Part shown: piece by piece, positions 1 through 6,883 of the stretch
Layout of the letters: each line of letters starts with the position of its first letter
How positions within the stretch are numbered: position 1 is the stretch's first letter
Assembly: GCA_903840265.1 (NCBI GenBank)
Contig: CAIMFH010000188.1
Coordinates: 1-40,703 of the forward strand
Origin: an uncultured Schlesneria sp.
GTDB lineage: Bacteria > Planctomycetota > Planctomycetia > Planctomycetales > Planctomycetaceae
Length of the DNA stretch: 40,703 bases
Direction of reading: 5' to 3'
Translations under genes and position numbers: made by a program
The notes under the pieces: model-generated
Seen by the model: the letters and a program-made list of their open reading frames with translations, nothing else
Databases searched by the model: none
What the model was told of the DNA's origin: nothing

Positions 1-144
1 GCCGCGTGACACAACCCCGCTCCGGGCCGCGTGACACAACCCCGCTCCGGGCCGCGTGACACAACCCCGCTCCGGGCCGTGTGACACAACCTCCGCTCCG
101 GGCCGTGTGACACAACCTCCGCTCCGGGTCGTGTGACACAACCC
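1..144. repeat. Tandem 25-26 bp repeat, cut by the window edge
   Basis: Five full units lie head to tail (1-25, 26-50, 51-75, 76-101, 102-127), followed by a partial unit to about 144. The shared core is GTGACACAACC and each unit ends CTCCGG. The first three units are identical at 25 bp. The next two are 26 bp with two small changes, which suggests recent amplification from the left. There are no spacers, so this is not a CRISPR. The array probably continues beyond base 1. Confidence 0.9.
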
Positions 145-634
145 ATTCTACTGGAGTGGTCGCAGGTCGGCGTTGGATTGTCAAAGGAAAAACCCGTTCG
201 GTTAACCCTACCGTCGGGTGCCTGGCGATTGGAGCCAAAGCGGTGTCGAGCCACCGCACTCCAAGGTCGCTGCTGATCGGCATTCAAATGTAAAAGAACA
301 ATCCCGCCTGGCGGGCTGCGAACTCAGGTTGTTTTGACGGTCGCCATGCCTCAAGCGATGAGGGCTGATTGGCATTCCGGTTATCATCTCTTGTGCCATA
401 TTGTTGTGTGTGCGCCTATCCGTGAAATGACTTATTTGGGTCATTTTCCTGCAGATTTCTGATTGCTAGTTGATAGGGACTCAATTGCAACGCGAAGGCA
501 CGAAGGGTACCGAGAAGAGGTGAACCACAGAATAGGCTGAAGGGGCGGGAAGAGGAGAAGAAGGGGACCACGAATCGGACGAATTCACACGAATCAGAAG
601 AGCTGGAAAACGGCCAGAGAGGACGTCGCTCAAA
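145..634. other. Gene-poor stretch left of the integron integrase
   Basis: I see no convincing gene here. The leftward open frames are short, low in complexity and lack a recognisable domain. At about 230-263 there is an imperfect hairpin-like segment (GGAG..GCGGTG / CACCGC..CTCC). The purine-rich stretch 480-600 looks like ordinary planctomycete intergenic DNA. Confidence 0.5.
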
Positions 635-1738
635 TCACAGCCGATCCAGTGGACTGCGGACGCCTGCCGCCCCGCGCTGAAGAACATGGGTATAGATCAT
701 TGTCGTTGAAACATCGGCGTGCCCCAACAGTTCCTGCACCGTGCGAATGTCCGTTCCTGAATCCAGCAGGTGGGTCGCGAAGCTGTGTCGCAGGGTATGG
801 CAACTGATTTTCTTGTTCAGGCCTGACTTCACGACGGCGTCACGCATTGCCTTCTGCACGGACGTTTCGTGGAGATGATGTCGTCGCAGTAGTCCGTCCG
901 CCTCGCGCGGATCTCGTGCCAGTCGCGAGGAAGGAAAGACATATTGCCAGATCAGTTCGCGATTCGCCTGAGGATATTTTTTAGCAAGCGCATGCGGGAG
1001 CCAGACGTGTCCCGATCCAGCCTGAATATCCAGTTGGTGCTGCCTGCGAACGGTTTCGATTTGCTGCCGCAATCGCTCCGTCAGAAGTTCAGGGAGCGGT
1101 ACCGCTCGATCTTTGTCCCCCTTCCCTTCGCGGACGATGATCTGCCGACGAGCGAAGTCCACATCTTTCACGCGCAGGCGACAACATTCAAGCAAGCGCA
1201 GACCTGAACCGTACATGAGCTCGATCATCAGTTGACACAGGCCTTCGGGAACCGATTCGAATAGGCGGCGAACTTCCGAAACCGACATGACCACGGGCAG
1301 CCGCACGGGAGCGCTGGCCCGTACAGCGTCGATTCGCGGAAGCTCGCGCTTCAGAACTTGCTGATAAAGAAACAGGAGCGCCGAGAGAGCCTGATTTTGC
1401 GTGCTGGGTGCGACTTTCCCCGCCACGGCCAGGTCCGTCAAAAATTCGGTGATTTCAACCGCCCCCATCTCATTGGGATGACGTTTGTTGTGATAGAGGA
1501 TAAACCGACGAATCCAATCCACATAAGCCTGTTCGGTGCGAATGGCATAGTGAGCGACTCGCATCGTGCGCCGAACCTGGTCCAACAGCTTTGGCTTTGG
1601 GGCCTGTGGTTCGGCGGCAATAATTGGGTCGGGACTGAATTCTGTCTCTGTTGGAGGAGGCGCTGTCAGATCGGATCGCGGCGGGGAGGTATGCTTGGAG
1701 CTCTCACGCAATTGCGCCCATATTTCCTGCATATCCAT
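635..1738 (-). CDS. intI: Integron integrase (IntI family tyrosine recombinase)
   Basis: This enzyme catalyses recombination between attI and folded single-stranded attC sites. Counting from the chosen ATG at 1738 (367 aa), the catalytic set is R181 in GSGLRLLE, H314 and R317 in HTLRHSF, H340 in LLGH and nucleophile Y349. A lysine lies in the [11 protein letters not shown] turn. Residues about 246-290 ([18 protein letters not shown] onward) are the extra IntI-specific patch that separates IntI from XerC/D. The N-terminal SAM-like domain starts near residue 50. Before it is a Pro-rich, probably disordered extension of about 48 residues, longer than usual. This ATG is chosen because GAGGA lies seven bases upstream; the frame stays open for 33 more codons. 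The gene is complete and all key residues are present, so it is probably functional. Confidence 0.95.
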   Translation of the reverse strand: MDMQEIWAQLRESSKHTSPPRSDLTAPPPTETEFSPDPIIAAEPQAPKPKLLDQVRRTMRVAHYAIRTEQAYVDWIRRFILYHNKRHPNEMGAVEITEFLTDLAVAGKVAPSTQNQALSALLFLYQQVLKRELPRIDAVRASAPVRLPVVMSVSEVRRLFESVPEGLCQLMIELMYGSGLRLLECCRLRVKDVDFARRQIIVREGKGDKDRAVPLPELLTERLRQQIETVRRQHQLDIQAGSGHVWLPHALAKKYPQANRELIWQYVFPSSRLARDPREADGLLRRHHLHETSVQKAMRDAVVKSGLNKKISCHTLRHSFATHLLDSGTDIRTVQELLGHADVSTTMIYTHVLQRGAAGVRSPLDRL

Positions 1739-1880
1739 GGGACATTCCTCGAATGGCAGATCGGCGGTTGAGAACGTAATTGCGAGCGTTGTTTCAAATT
1801 CGGCAGAAATCTTCGCTGCCCGCCGCGCAATTCTCAAATGGAAAATGCAAATTCTGTATTGAAGCCAGCCATCTGGCGGT

Positions 1881-1909
1881 TTAGCCTAGCGACAAAGTCG
1901 CGCGGCTAA
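1881..1909. repeat. Short inverted repeat between intI and attI
   Basis: The outer arms TTAGCC/GGCTAA and inner arms GCGAC/GTCGC are separated by a 2x2 mismatch and close on an AAA loop. It resembles the small hairpin elements scattered between planctomycete genes. It sits in the intI 5' region and could affect transcription in either direction, but that is inference. Confidence 0.6.
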
Positions 1910-1933
1910 GCACTGCGCAAAAATTCCATTTAT

Positions 1934-1966
1934 ACAGAAACAATTCTGTCTAATTACAGTTCTGCC
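1934..1966. promoter_or_regulatory. attI site with crossover point and flanking inverted repeats
   Basis: The crossover lies between G1959 and T1960: cassette 1 begins TTCTGCC, and the R'' box of its own attC (2552-2558) is GGCAGAA followed by C, the exact reverse complement of GTTCTGCC. Just upstream is a perfect ACAGAA-N4-TTCTGT inverted repeat (1934-1949). It overlaps CTGT-N6-ACAG (1946-1959). TTCTGTC (1944-1950) and TTCTGCC (1960-1966) form a near-direct repeat. These are probable IntI binding sites. The CTGT/ACAG pair also recalls SOS boxes, but its spacing is 6 rather than the enterobacterial 8. Confidence 0.75.
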
Positions 1967-1970
1967 ATAG

Positions 1971-2237
1971 ATGCACATGAACCGGTTCACCACGAAGATC
2001 GGCATCGTAAACTCGCGTAGTGGTCCACAGATCGTTGCAGTGGAACCGTGGGCGAACGACTACACGCTCTTCCCGGGCGAAGAATTGGTGATCCTCGCGT
2101 TTGGCAACGCCGCCGCCCCGTGGTTCAATATCGTTGAGTGGGACGACACGACGCAGGTCTATTGCGAAGACACGGCAGATTTCAAGGTCATGCAGGGCGA
2201 TAAAGAGCTCGAATGCGGCCACCAGCGACAGGCGTGA
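1971..2237 (+). CDS. Cassette 1, first ORF: hypothetical protein
   Basis: This is an 88-residue acidic protein with no family I recognise. It starts four bases after the cassette boundary, and a second in-frame ATG (MHM) follows two codons later. No clear ribosome binding site is visible. The sequence has a plausible small beta-rich composition (GIVNSRSGPQIVAVEP, WFNIVEWDDTTQVY). Its stop lies six bases before the next ORF of the same cassette, so the two are probably translated together. Being next to attI, it is the cassette most likely to be expressed from an integron promoter, although I could not find a convincing one. Confidence 0.6.
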   Translation: MHMNRFTTKIGIVNSRSGPQIVAVEPWANDYTLFPGEELVILAFGNAAAPWFNIVEWDDTTQVYCEDTADFKVMQGDKELECGHQRQA

Positions 2238-2243
2238 CAAACT

Positions 2244-2606
2244 ATGTGGTACTCGATCTGTGATGCGTGCCCGAATGCCTGCTGGCACGTCGTCCTCGTC
2301 AAACATCCCGACACAAACAAGTTGCTTGCGTATTGCCGTGACTGCGGTGCCGCGTGGGCAAATCCGTCCGACCTCACAGAGAACTCATTCGTCATCGCAT
2401 CACGCGTACTGCCTTCCGGTGCTGCACAACCAACCCAACACGACATCGCCGCCTCAGAATGGGAGCCTCTCGTTCACGCGGAAGTTACGGAAGACCAGTA
2501 CGGCACAGTTGGGGACATCAACAACGCACTTGAAACCGAACGCAGACGAATGGCAGAACAAAGCGGTGAACCGGAGCCGCCGATGACGCCGGATTTGAAA
2601 TCATAG
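2244..2606 (+). CDS. Cassette 1, second ORF: zinc-ribbon-like hypothetical protein
   Basis: This 120-residue protein has two CxxC pairs near its start (CDAC at residues 7-10 and CRDC around 31-34). They are followed by GAAWANP, the spacing of a small zinc ribbon. The rest is acidic and of unknown family. The last 17 or so residues (AEQSGEPEPPMTPDLKS) are encoded inside the left half of attC1, so the tail comes from the recombination site rather than from selection on the protein. It follows the first ORF by six bases. Two ORFs in one cassette is unusual but known. Confidence 0.65.
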   Translation: MWYSICDACPNACWHVVLVKHPDTNKLLAYCRDCGAAWANPSDLTENSFVIASRVLPSGAAQPTQHDIAASEWEPLVHAEVTEDQYGTVGDINNALETERRRMAEQSGEPEPPMTPDLKS

Positions 2607-2643
2607 TTTTTTGGCGGCGGCCCGGTTACCGCCGTCGTTCGGC
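2552..2643 (+). other. attC1 (divergent type)
   Basis: R'' is GGCAGAAC (2552-2559). L'' is GCGGTGAACCGGAGCCGCC. L' is GGCGGCGGCCCGGTTACCGC. R' is GTTCGGC (2637-2643), with crossover after 2637. L'' pairs with the complement of L' leaving one extra G and one extra A, the extrahelical bases typical of attC. Its arms differ completely from the other attC sites of the array, so cassette 1 probably came from another lineage. R'' matches the start of cassette 1 exactly. Confidence 0.88.
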
Positions 2644-2659
2644 TCAGTGGCTCACAATC

Positions 2660-3019
2660 ATGAACGTCAAAGTTCTTCAGGACGTTGGCCGAACTCCCAT
2701 GATCCGCAAGCCAATAGGGATCTGGATTGGCGCCGCGGCGAATATTCTCGCATTCGCATCAGGAGCAGTGTTTTTCTTCGCTCAGCCTGGTGACCGGTTC
2801 AGGGGAATGGAGCCTGAGGCGGCGCTCAGCTCTTGTCTCGGGCTTTCGGCAGCTGCCCTGGGTTTGTTCTTCGGGCTGCCCATTTCGCTCTGGGACATCT
2901 TCAGCCGTCGCTTCAGGCTGTGGGGCTTCATAGGTGTGCTGATTGCACTCACTCCGTTGCCACTGTCTAATTTTGTTTCTGACCTCGCTGCGGAGTCGAT
3001 TGGCTTTACCTTCGACTAG
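2660..3019 (+). CDS. Cassette 2: small membrane protein
   Basis: This is a 119-residue protein of unknown family. Three hydrophobic stretches are visible: about residues 21-41 (IWIGAAANILAFASGAVFFF), 57-77 (a Ser/Ala/Leu-rich helix into LGLFFGLPISL) and 88-106 (FIGVLIALTPLPLSNFV). It is therefore probably an inner-membrane protein with three segments. The start ATG is 22 bases into the cassette, and ATCATG without a strong ribosome binding site precedes it. A second in-frame ATG lies at 2699. About 95 non-coding bases separate its stop from attC2. Confidence 0.65.
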   Translation: MNVKVLQDVGRTPMIRKPIGIWIGAAANILAFASGAVFFFAQPGDRFRGMEPEAALSSCLGLSAAALGLFFGLPISLWDIFSRRFRLWGFIGVLIALTPLPLSNFVSDLAAESIGFTFD

Positions 3020-3113
3020 CTTCGTCCGATCGGCAGAGTTGAAAGTCGCTCGGAACGTTCGAGAAAGACCTTCCGCACAGGGTCCGTTCGTGTATCATGC
3101 TTGAGCGTGGATC

Positions 3114-3220
3114 GCCGAACAAGCCGGTCAACTTGACCCGCAGCCGCGCTTGGTTCGATGCTTTGCTTGGTCTTCGACAGTCATTCGTTGATCGCGGGCA
3201 AGTTACCTTGGTCGTTCGGC
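3114..3220 (+). other. attC2
   Basis: The boxes are R'' GCCGAAC (3114-3120), L'' GGTCAACTTGACCCGC, L' GCGGGCAAGTTACC and R' GTTCGGC (3214-3220). The complement of L' is GGTAACTTGCCCGC, so L'' carries an extra C and an extra A, the two extrahelical bases. It is 107 bp long with a middle unlike the other copies. Crossover is after 3214. Confidence 0.93.
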
Positions 3221-3226
3221 CGTGCT

Positions 3227-3535
3227 ATGGCCAAAGATTCGGATAAGCGTAGCGTCCTCAACCGTCGGAAGCAGGAGCTTGACCACGCTCTCAGGCACGG
3301 TTTCCCACCAGCCGCAGTCGAGGTGCGGGTCGAAAAACTACGGGCTGCCGCAATCGCGGTGCTGAAGAAAAATAGCGGTCCATTTGCTCTTGTTGAAGAC
3401 GGGCCGGGCAACTCAGCGTGGAAGGCTCTGCGTGCGCGCTGGGAAGCCCTGAGCGTCGATGAAATTGTGGCACTGACGGCTGAATGGGGCTCGCAGCCGA
3501 CCGTCCGTGACATTCGATTCGGCGACAGTTCGTAA
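3227..3535 (+). CDS. Cassette 3: hypothetical protein
   Basis: This is a 102-residue soluble protein of unknown family. It is basic at the N terminus (DKRSVLNRRKQELDHAL) and probably helical. The start is placed at ATG 3227, six bases into the cassette, because the open frame upstream lies inside attC2. Its stop is 21 bases before attC3. Confidence 0.65.
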   Translation: MAKDSDKRSVLNRRKQELDHALRHGFPPAAVEVRVEKLRAAAIAVLKKNSGPFALVEDGPGNSAWKALRARWEALSVDEIVALTAEWGSQPTVRDIRFGDSS

Positions 3536-3556
3536 GTGGGATTCTATTTCGACGTG

Positions 3557-3664
3557 GCCGAACGAGGCGGTCAACTTGACCCGCAGTCGGTGGTGGTTCA
3601 AAGTGTCCGTGTGTTGGTTGAACGCCCGTCATCTATCGCGGGCAAGTTACCTTTGTCGTTCGGC
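3557..3664 (+). other. attC3
   Basis: R'' is GCCGAAC (3557-3563) and is followed by GAG, L'' GCGGTCAACTTGACCCGC, a variable middle, L' GCGGGCAAGTTACC and R' GTTCGGC (3658-3664). It is 108 bp with the same two extrahelical bases as attC2. Crossover is after 3658. Confidence 0.95.
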
Positions 3665-3707
3665 AGCGGAATCCCGCAGCTTGTTTGGGGGCCGGAAAAC
3701 CGATTCC

Positions 3708-4211
3708 ATGGAAAGAGAAACACTGACGTTTGGCTGCGATACCACGGTGAAAGTCGGCCCGCTATATGTTCGTGAAGCGTACTACGGTCTCTTGGAAGGC
3801 CAGTACACGGACGAAGTGAACCAGATGATGCTGGAGTCCAATCTGGAGGCCGTCAATCGCATTTTCGGATCGTATCGCTTGCCCATCAACTATGAGACTT
3901 GGGTACGTCGCGCCGCCGTGGGTATCAAACTATTACTTGGTTATCAGGTTCCTTTTTCACAACCGACGGAGGTCCATCGCTACCTCATTGAACCCATTCT
4001 TGTCGAACATGGACCGTTTCGTCGACTCCCAAAGTACTGCTGCATGGCAGAATTGATATCCAGTCAACCTGCCCACGATCCGTCGAGAATGCTTTCCTTT
4101 GTCGTATTGGTGTGGTTCCAAGAGTGCACGTCGCCAATCGTCGGAGACTTTGTTCAAGTTTCCGCTCAAAAACTGAACTGGCCAGACATCGCAAAAGACG
4201 GGGATTGGTGA
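3708..4211 (+). CDS. Cassette 4: hypothetical protein
   Basis: This 167-residue soluble protein has no family I recognise. It is rich in aromatic residues and Leu (GPLYVREAYYGLLEGQY) and contains VRRAAVGIKLLLGYQVPF in the middle. The start is ATG 3708, 49 bases into the cassette. The same frame is open upstream, but that part runs through attC3. It ends 54 bases before attC4. Confidence 0.65.
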   Translation: MERETLTFGCDTTVKVGPLYVREAYYGLLEGQYTDEVNQMMLESNLEAVNRIFGSYRLPINYETWVRRAAVGIKLLLGYQVPFSQPTEVHRYLIEPILVEHGPFRRLPKYCCMAELISSQPAHDPSRMLSFVVLVWFQECTSPIVGDFVQVSAQKLNWPDIAKDGDW

Positions 4212-4265
4212 TCCAGGTAAAGCCCGCCGCTGATTTCCGTGTCTGCCATCCGAATGACATCGATT

Positions 4266-4373
4266 GCCGAACAATGCGGTCAACTTGACCCGCGGTCGCT
4301 GGCGGTTCAAAGTGTTGGTGTGTTGATTGGAGGCCCGCCATTCATCGCGGGCAAGTTACCTTGAGCGTTCGGC
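4266..4373 (+). other. attC4
   Basis: It is 108 bp, with R'' GCCGAAC (4266-4272) and R' GTTCGGC (4367-4373). L'' and L' are as in attC3, and the middle contains GTGTTGGTGTGTT. Crossover is after 4367. Confidence 0.95.
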
Positions 4374-4382
4374 AGAAAAAGC

Positions 4383-4766
4383 ATGGCACCGCTCCGGCCA
4401 AATGACGTTCTCCGATTCTTCCAAATCGAAATCCGTGGCGTCGCGTTGTTGCTCGTGTTGGGTACACTCGGTGGTGTTGTGGCCGGTTTTTGTGGTGGGT
4501 TGATTTGCGGAGACTTTTTCGCTGAGCGCGAAATCACACGCGAATTGATCAAAGCCAAAAGTGGCATGGTGAATTACCGCTTGGATGAAGATGGGAAGTT
4601 GCCAAGCAAAATATCGGGGTACATTCGTTCAGACTGCAGTTGGGCAGGACTTAAGCTTGGTTTGCCATTCGGAGCAGCAGTTGGCTTTCTGATTGGCGGT
4701 CTCGCTTCCTGGGCGTTCCGGACAGGACATAAGCCATCCGCCACACTAAAGGTGGCAACTCGATAA
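4383..4766 (+). CDS. Cassette 5: small membrane protein
   Basis: This is a 127-residue protein of unknown family with two Gly-rich hydrophobic segments: about residues 21-43 (VALLLVLGTLGGVVAGFCGG) and 91-112 (LGLPFGAAVGFLIGGLASWAF). A charged loop of about 45 residues separates them. It may be a two-pass inner-membrane protein. ATG 4383 is the first start in the cassette. The stop ends two bases before attC5, the tight packing typical of cassettes. Confidence 0.68.
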   Translation: MAPLRPNDVLRFFQIEIRGVALLLVLGTLGGVVAGFCGGLICGDFFAEREITRELIKAKSGMVNYRLDEDGKLPSKISGYIRSDCSWAGLKLGLPFGAAVGFLIGGLASWAFRTGHKPSATLKVATR

Positions 4767-4768
4767 GC

Positions 4769-4876
4769 GCCGAACGAGGCGGTCAACTTGACCCGCAGCC
4801 GCGGGCGGTTCAAAGTGGTAGTGTGTTGGTTGGGAGCCCTCGGTGATACGCGGGCAAGTTACCTCAAACGTTCGGC
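4769..4876 (+). other. attC5
   Basis: It is 108 bp, with R'' GCCGAAC (4769-4775) and R' GTTCGGC (4870-4876). The L'' and L' boxes match the family with the same extra C and A. Crossover is after 4870. Confidence 0.95.
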
Positions 4877-4879
4877 GGT

Positions 4880-5491
4880 GTGCGCACCGTGATACAAAGC
4901 AGCATCGGCGACACATTGCGTAGGTCAAATGAGCGGGTAGCTGTAGAAGCCTCGCTCCTCGCGCTTTCGCTAATTGCTTTTGTGTTTCACTCCTTGCCTG
5001 TTCCCAACACGACTCCGATCGTTGCTGCGCGTCAAAGCTCAACGTCGTTTCCAGCTCCAGAGCTTAGGACAATCATGGCGAGCAATGGCAAGATGATGCC
5101 GGAGGTGATGGCCGACGCTCCCAACCTTTATCCACTCCAAGAGGGCGTGGAGCGTATGGAGGAGATGCTAAAATCTGGTCGGTGGTTGGTTATCGTGTAC
5201 GGTCAGGACTCGTCAAATGATATTCATATTTCTCGGCAAACCCCACAACTGTCTAAGGTTCTGGTAGGGATCTGCAGAGTCGCAATCCGCCCAACGCGAC
5301 GTTTTCAAACATTCGACGCTGATGTGAAAAAATGGCTTCCCGAATTGACTTATCTCGAAGAGTCAACCGCGCGGCCCCTTTTTATTCTCTTGGATGATGG
5401 ACGGATTACGTCAGCGACCGGTGGGTACATGACCGAAGCGGATTTAAAGGAATTCGTTCACAGCGGATCAGGTCCAAAGGCCATTGATTGA
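4880..5491 (+). CDS. Cassette 6: membrane-anchored thioredoxin-fold-like protein
   Basis: This 203-residue protein has one hydrophobic anchor at about residues 22-43 (VEASLLALSLIAFVFHSLPV) and an exported domain after it. Residues about 100-195 look like a thioredoxin fold: a central WLVIVYG strand, then RPLFILLDDGR with the cis-Pro position, GGYM and an acidic last helix (TEADLKEFVH). The active-site CxxC is missing: the strand is followed by QDSSND. If the fold is right, it is not an oxidoreductase. The start is taken at GTG 4880; GTG 4889 in the same frame is an alternative. It ends five bases before attC6. Confidence 0.65.
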   Translation: MRTVIQSSIGDTLRRSNERVAVEASLLALSLIAFVFHSLPVPNTTPIVAARQSSTSFPAPELRTIMASNGKMMPEVMADAPNLYPLQEGVERMEEMLKSGRWLVIVYGQDSSNDIHISRQTPQLSKVLVGICRVAIRPTRRFQTFDADVKKWLPELTYLEESTARPLFILLDDGRITSATGGYMTEADLKEFVHSGSGPKAID

Positions 5492-5496
5492 ATGAG

Positions 5497-5604
5497 GCCG
5501 AACCAACCGGTCAACTTGACCCGCAGTCCGTGGCGCCTCAAAGTGTTGGTGTGTTTGTCAGAAGCCCGTTGTTTATCGCGGGCAAGTTACCTTGAACGTT
5601 CGGC
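5497..5604 (+). other. attC6
   Basis: It is 108 bp, with R'' GCCGAAC (5497-5503) and R' GTTCGGC (5598-5604). The middle contains GTGTTGGTGTGTT, shared with attC4. Crossover is after 5598. Confidence 0.95.
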
Positions 5605-5619
5605 AGCATTGCGCACCTC

Positions 5620-6069
5620 ATGATTCGTACATCGATGTTCGATTTCGTGCAAACGGGAGAACTTGGCCCTCTCCGCCACGGACTGTCGTGTGCAACAGTT
5701 CGCGACACTTTGGGTCCCCCACCCGATTGGAGTGCCGATCAAGCAGTCGACCTTGCGACAATTTGGCGATACGGTGATATCGAATTCTATTTCACGGAAG
5801 GTGCCCTTTCGTGGATTTTCAACGATCACCAAGACTTAACGGATGGCGGCGAAACGCTAAAGATCGAACCGTGGATTGTCAGTCGAGGGCTTCCGCTCGG
5901 AGAATTTGAATGCCATCTCAAAAACGCGGAAGTTGATTTCGCTATCGACCTTCCTCAATACGATTCCACACAAACGCACGTAATCTGTGCATCCGGTGCG
6001 CGTTTTTGCTTTCTCAATGAAACTGGAGAAAGCAAACCTGGCCTGTTTTCGTGGTCGACGCAAACGTAG
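5620..6069 (+). CDS. Cassette 7: hypothetical protein
   Basis: This is a 149-residue soluble acidic protein. The opening (FVQTGELGPLRHGLSC, then VRDTLGPPPDW) and the later WRYGDIEFYF read like a small alpha/beta protein seen in cassette and immunity-type contexts, but I cannot name a family. A second start at 5635 (MFDF) is possible. The TAG stop touches the first base of the attC7 R'' box at 6070. The intron behind it does not disturb the reading frame. Confidence 0.68.
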   Translation: MIRTSMFDFVQTGELGPLRHGLSCATVRDTLGPPPDWSADQAVDLATIWRYGDIEFYFTEGALSWIFNDHQDLTDGGETLKIEPWIVSRGLPLGEFECHLKNAEVDFAIDLPQYDSTQTHVICASGARFCFLNETGESKPGLFSWSTQT

Positions 6070-6075
6070 GCCGAA

Positions 6076-6772
6076 ATCGGGTAAGGGCCGGCATTGCTGC
6101 CGGCCCTCCCCACACCACCTGGCATGCGGCTCCGCACCAGGCGGTTCCTCGAAGCACCGGGCCACGTCGCATGCGACGGCGCGCGACGTTCAGGGCTGGC
6201 GTGACGACGAGCGCCGGATCGGTCAACTCCGGTCGGAGTAAAATCACTCGATCCGAGATCGTCGGTCGCTCCTCCCTGTCTTCGAAGTTCGGTCCTTCCT
6301 GTCGGCGCTGGAGTGCGACGAAACAGTACTACGACCTCTGCTGACTTCCGCCCGACACCACGACCGTTAACCGGTAGCAGTTCTGCTTTCAGGCAAGCCT
6401 GCATTGCAGATACGTCGAGCGGATCTCCCTGGATAAGACGGATGACTTTCACTGCGCAAGCTCCCGATTTACCGGGGCGGATGAACAAAGACGGCTTCGT
6501 GATGGTCGGCTCACTCGCCTGTCCGCAACGGCCTTGTATCGGGTTTCTGTTCGTAACCTCGCAGCTTTGACGTGAATGTGGCTGACGACGATTCGCTGTC
6601 AGCTTACCGACACATTCGCAGGCTTCCTCCCCACGGCTCGTTACCTCCCCGCAGTTGCCCTCGTCTCGTACTTGGTCGATCGGAGCCACAGTTGGTATGC
6701 TGCCTTCCTTAAGACCTTTGTTCTCGTACAGGGGACTTACACCCCACTAGTCAATCGCCATGCCAGGCGTAC
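6076..6772 (-). mobile_element. ORF-less group IIC-like intron inserted in attC7
   Basis: The element reads leftwards, opposite to the cassettes, as known for the IIC-attC group of introns. Its 5' end is GTACGCC, close to the GTGCG consensus. Its 3' end is TTACCCGAT, followed directly by the exon bases TTCGGC. It contains domain V and domain VI hairpins near the 3' end. The 5' part carries GGGGTGTAAGTCCCC, the stem-loop of domain I. At 697 nt it matches the ribozyme core alone. A full intron with reverse transcriptase would be roughly 1.8-2 kb, and no reverse transcriptase motif is left. CGAGG near 6659 could be EBS1 pairing with CCTCG of the 5' exon. Mobility would need a helper protein in trans. 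Confidence 0.87.
6114..6145 (-). ncRNA. Group II intron domain V
   Basis: On the minus strand, ACCGCCTGG pairs with CCAGGTGGT (one G-T). A two-base TG bulge lies on the 3' side, and a 4-bp TGCG/CGCA stem is capped by GAGC. This is the domain V shape: a 9-bp lower stem, a dinucleotide bulge and an upper stem with a tetraloop. CGC in the lower stem fits the catalytic triad of IIC introns. Domain VI follows (GGGCCGGC/GCCGGCCC, then TTA CCCGAT, with a candidate branch A). Confidence 0.8.
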
Positions 6773-6883
6773 CGAGGCGGTCAACTTGACTCGCAGCGGC
6801 TGGCGGTTCAGAGTGTTGGGGTGTTAATCGAAAGCCCGTTGTTGATCGCGGGCAAGTTACCTTTGGCGTTCGGCATTTCATAA

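Larger units (their letters stand above)
6070..6874 (+). other. attC7, split by a group II intron
   Basis: The left fragment is GCCGAA (6070-6075), the first six bases of R''. The right fragment starts CGAGGCGGTCAACTTGAC (6773-6790), continues with L' GCGGGCAAGTTACC and ends with R' GTTCGGC (6868-6874). Joined, 6 + 102 bases give a 108 bp attC that reads GCCGAACGAGGCGGTC at the junction, exactly as attC3 does. No target duplication or loss is visible. L'' has one change (GACTCGC for GACCCGC). The split should prevent normal R''/L'' folding. Confidence 0.92.

Noticed and set aside
1-144. CRISPR array
   Set aside because: The units follow each other directly with no spacers, and no cas genes are nearby.
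208-444. Leftward 78-codon open frame near the left edge
   Set aside because: It passes through a hairpin-like repeat, has low complexity and no start signal.
2101-2586. A third overlapping rightward frame in cassette 1
   Set aside because: It is Ser/Arg/Thr-rich as expected of an off-frame reading, while the two chosen ORFs have protein-like composition and abut each other.
5955-6689. Leftward 244-codon open frame over the attC7 region
   Set aside because: It lies almost wholly in the group II intron ribozyme, has no reverse transcriptase or other domain, and runs into the cassette 7 gene on the other strand.
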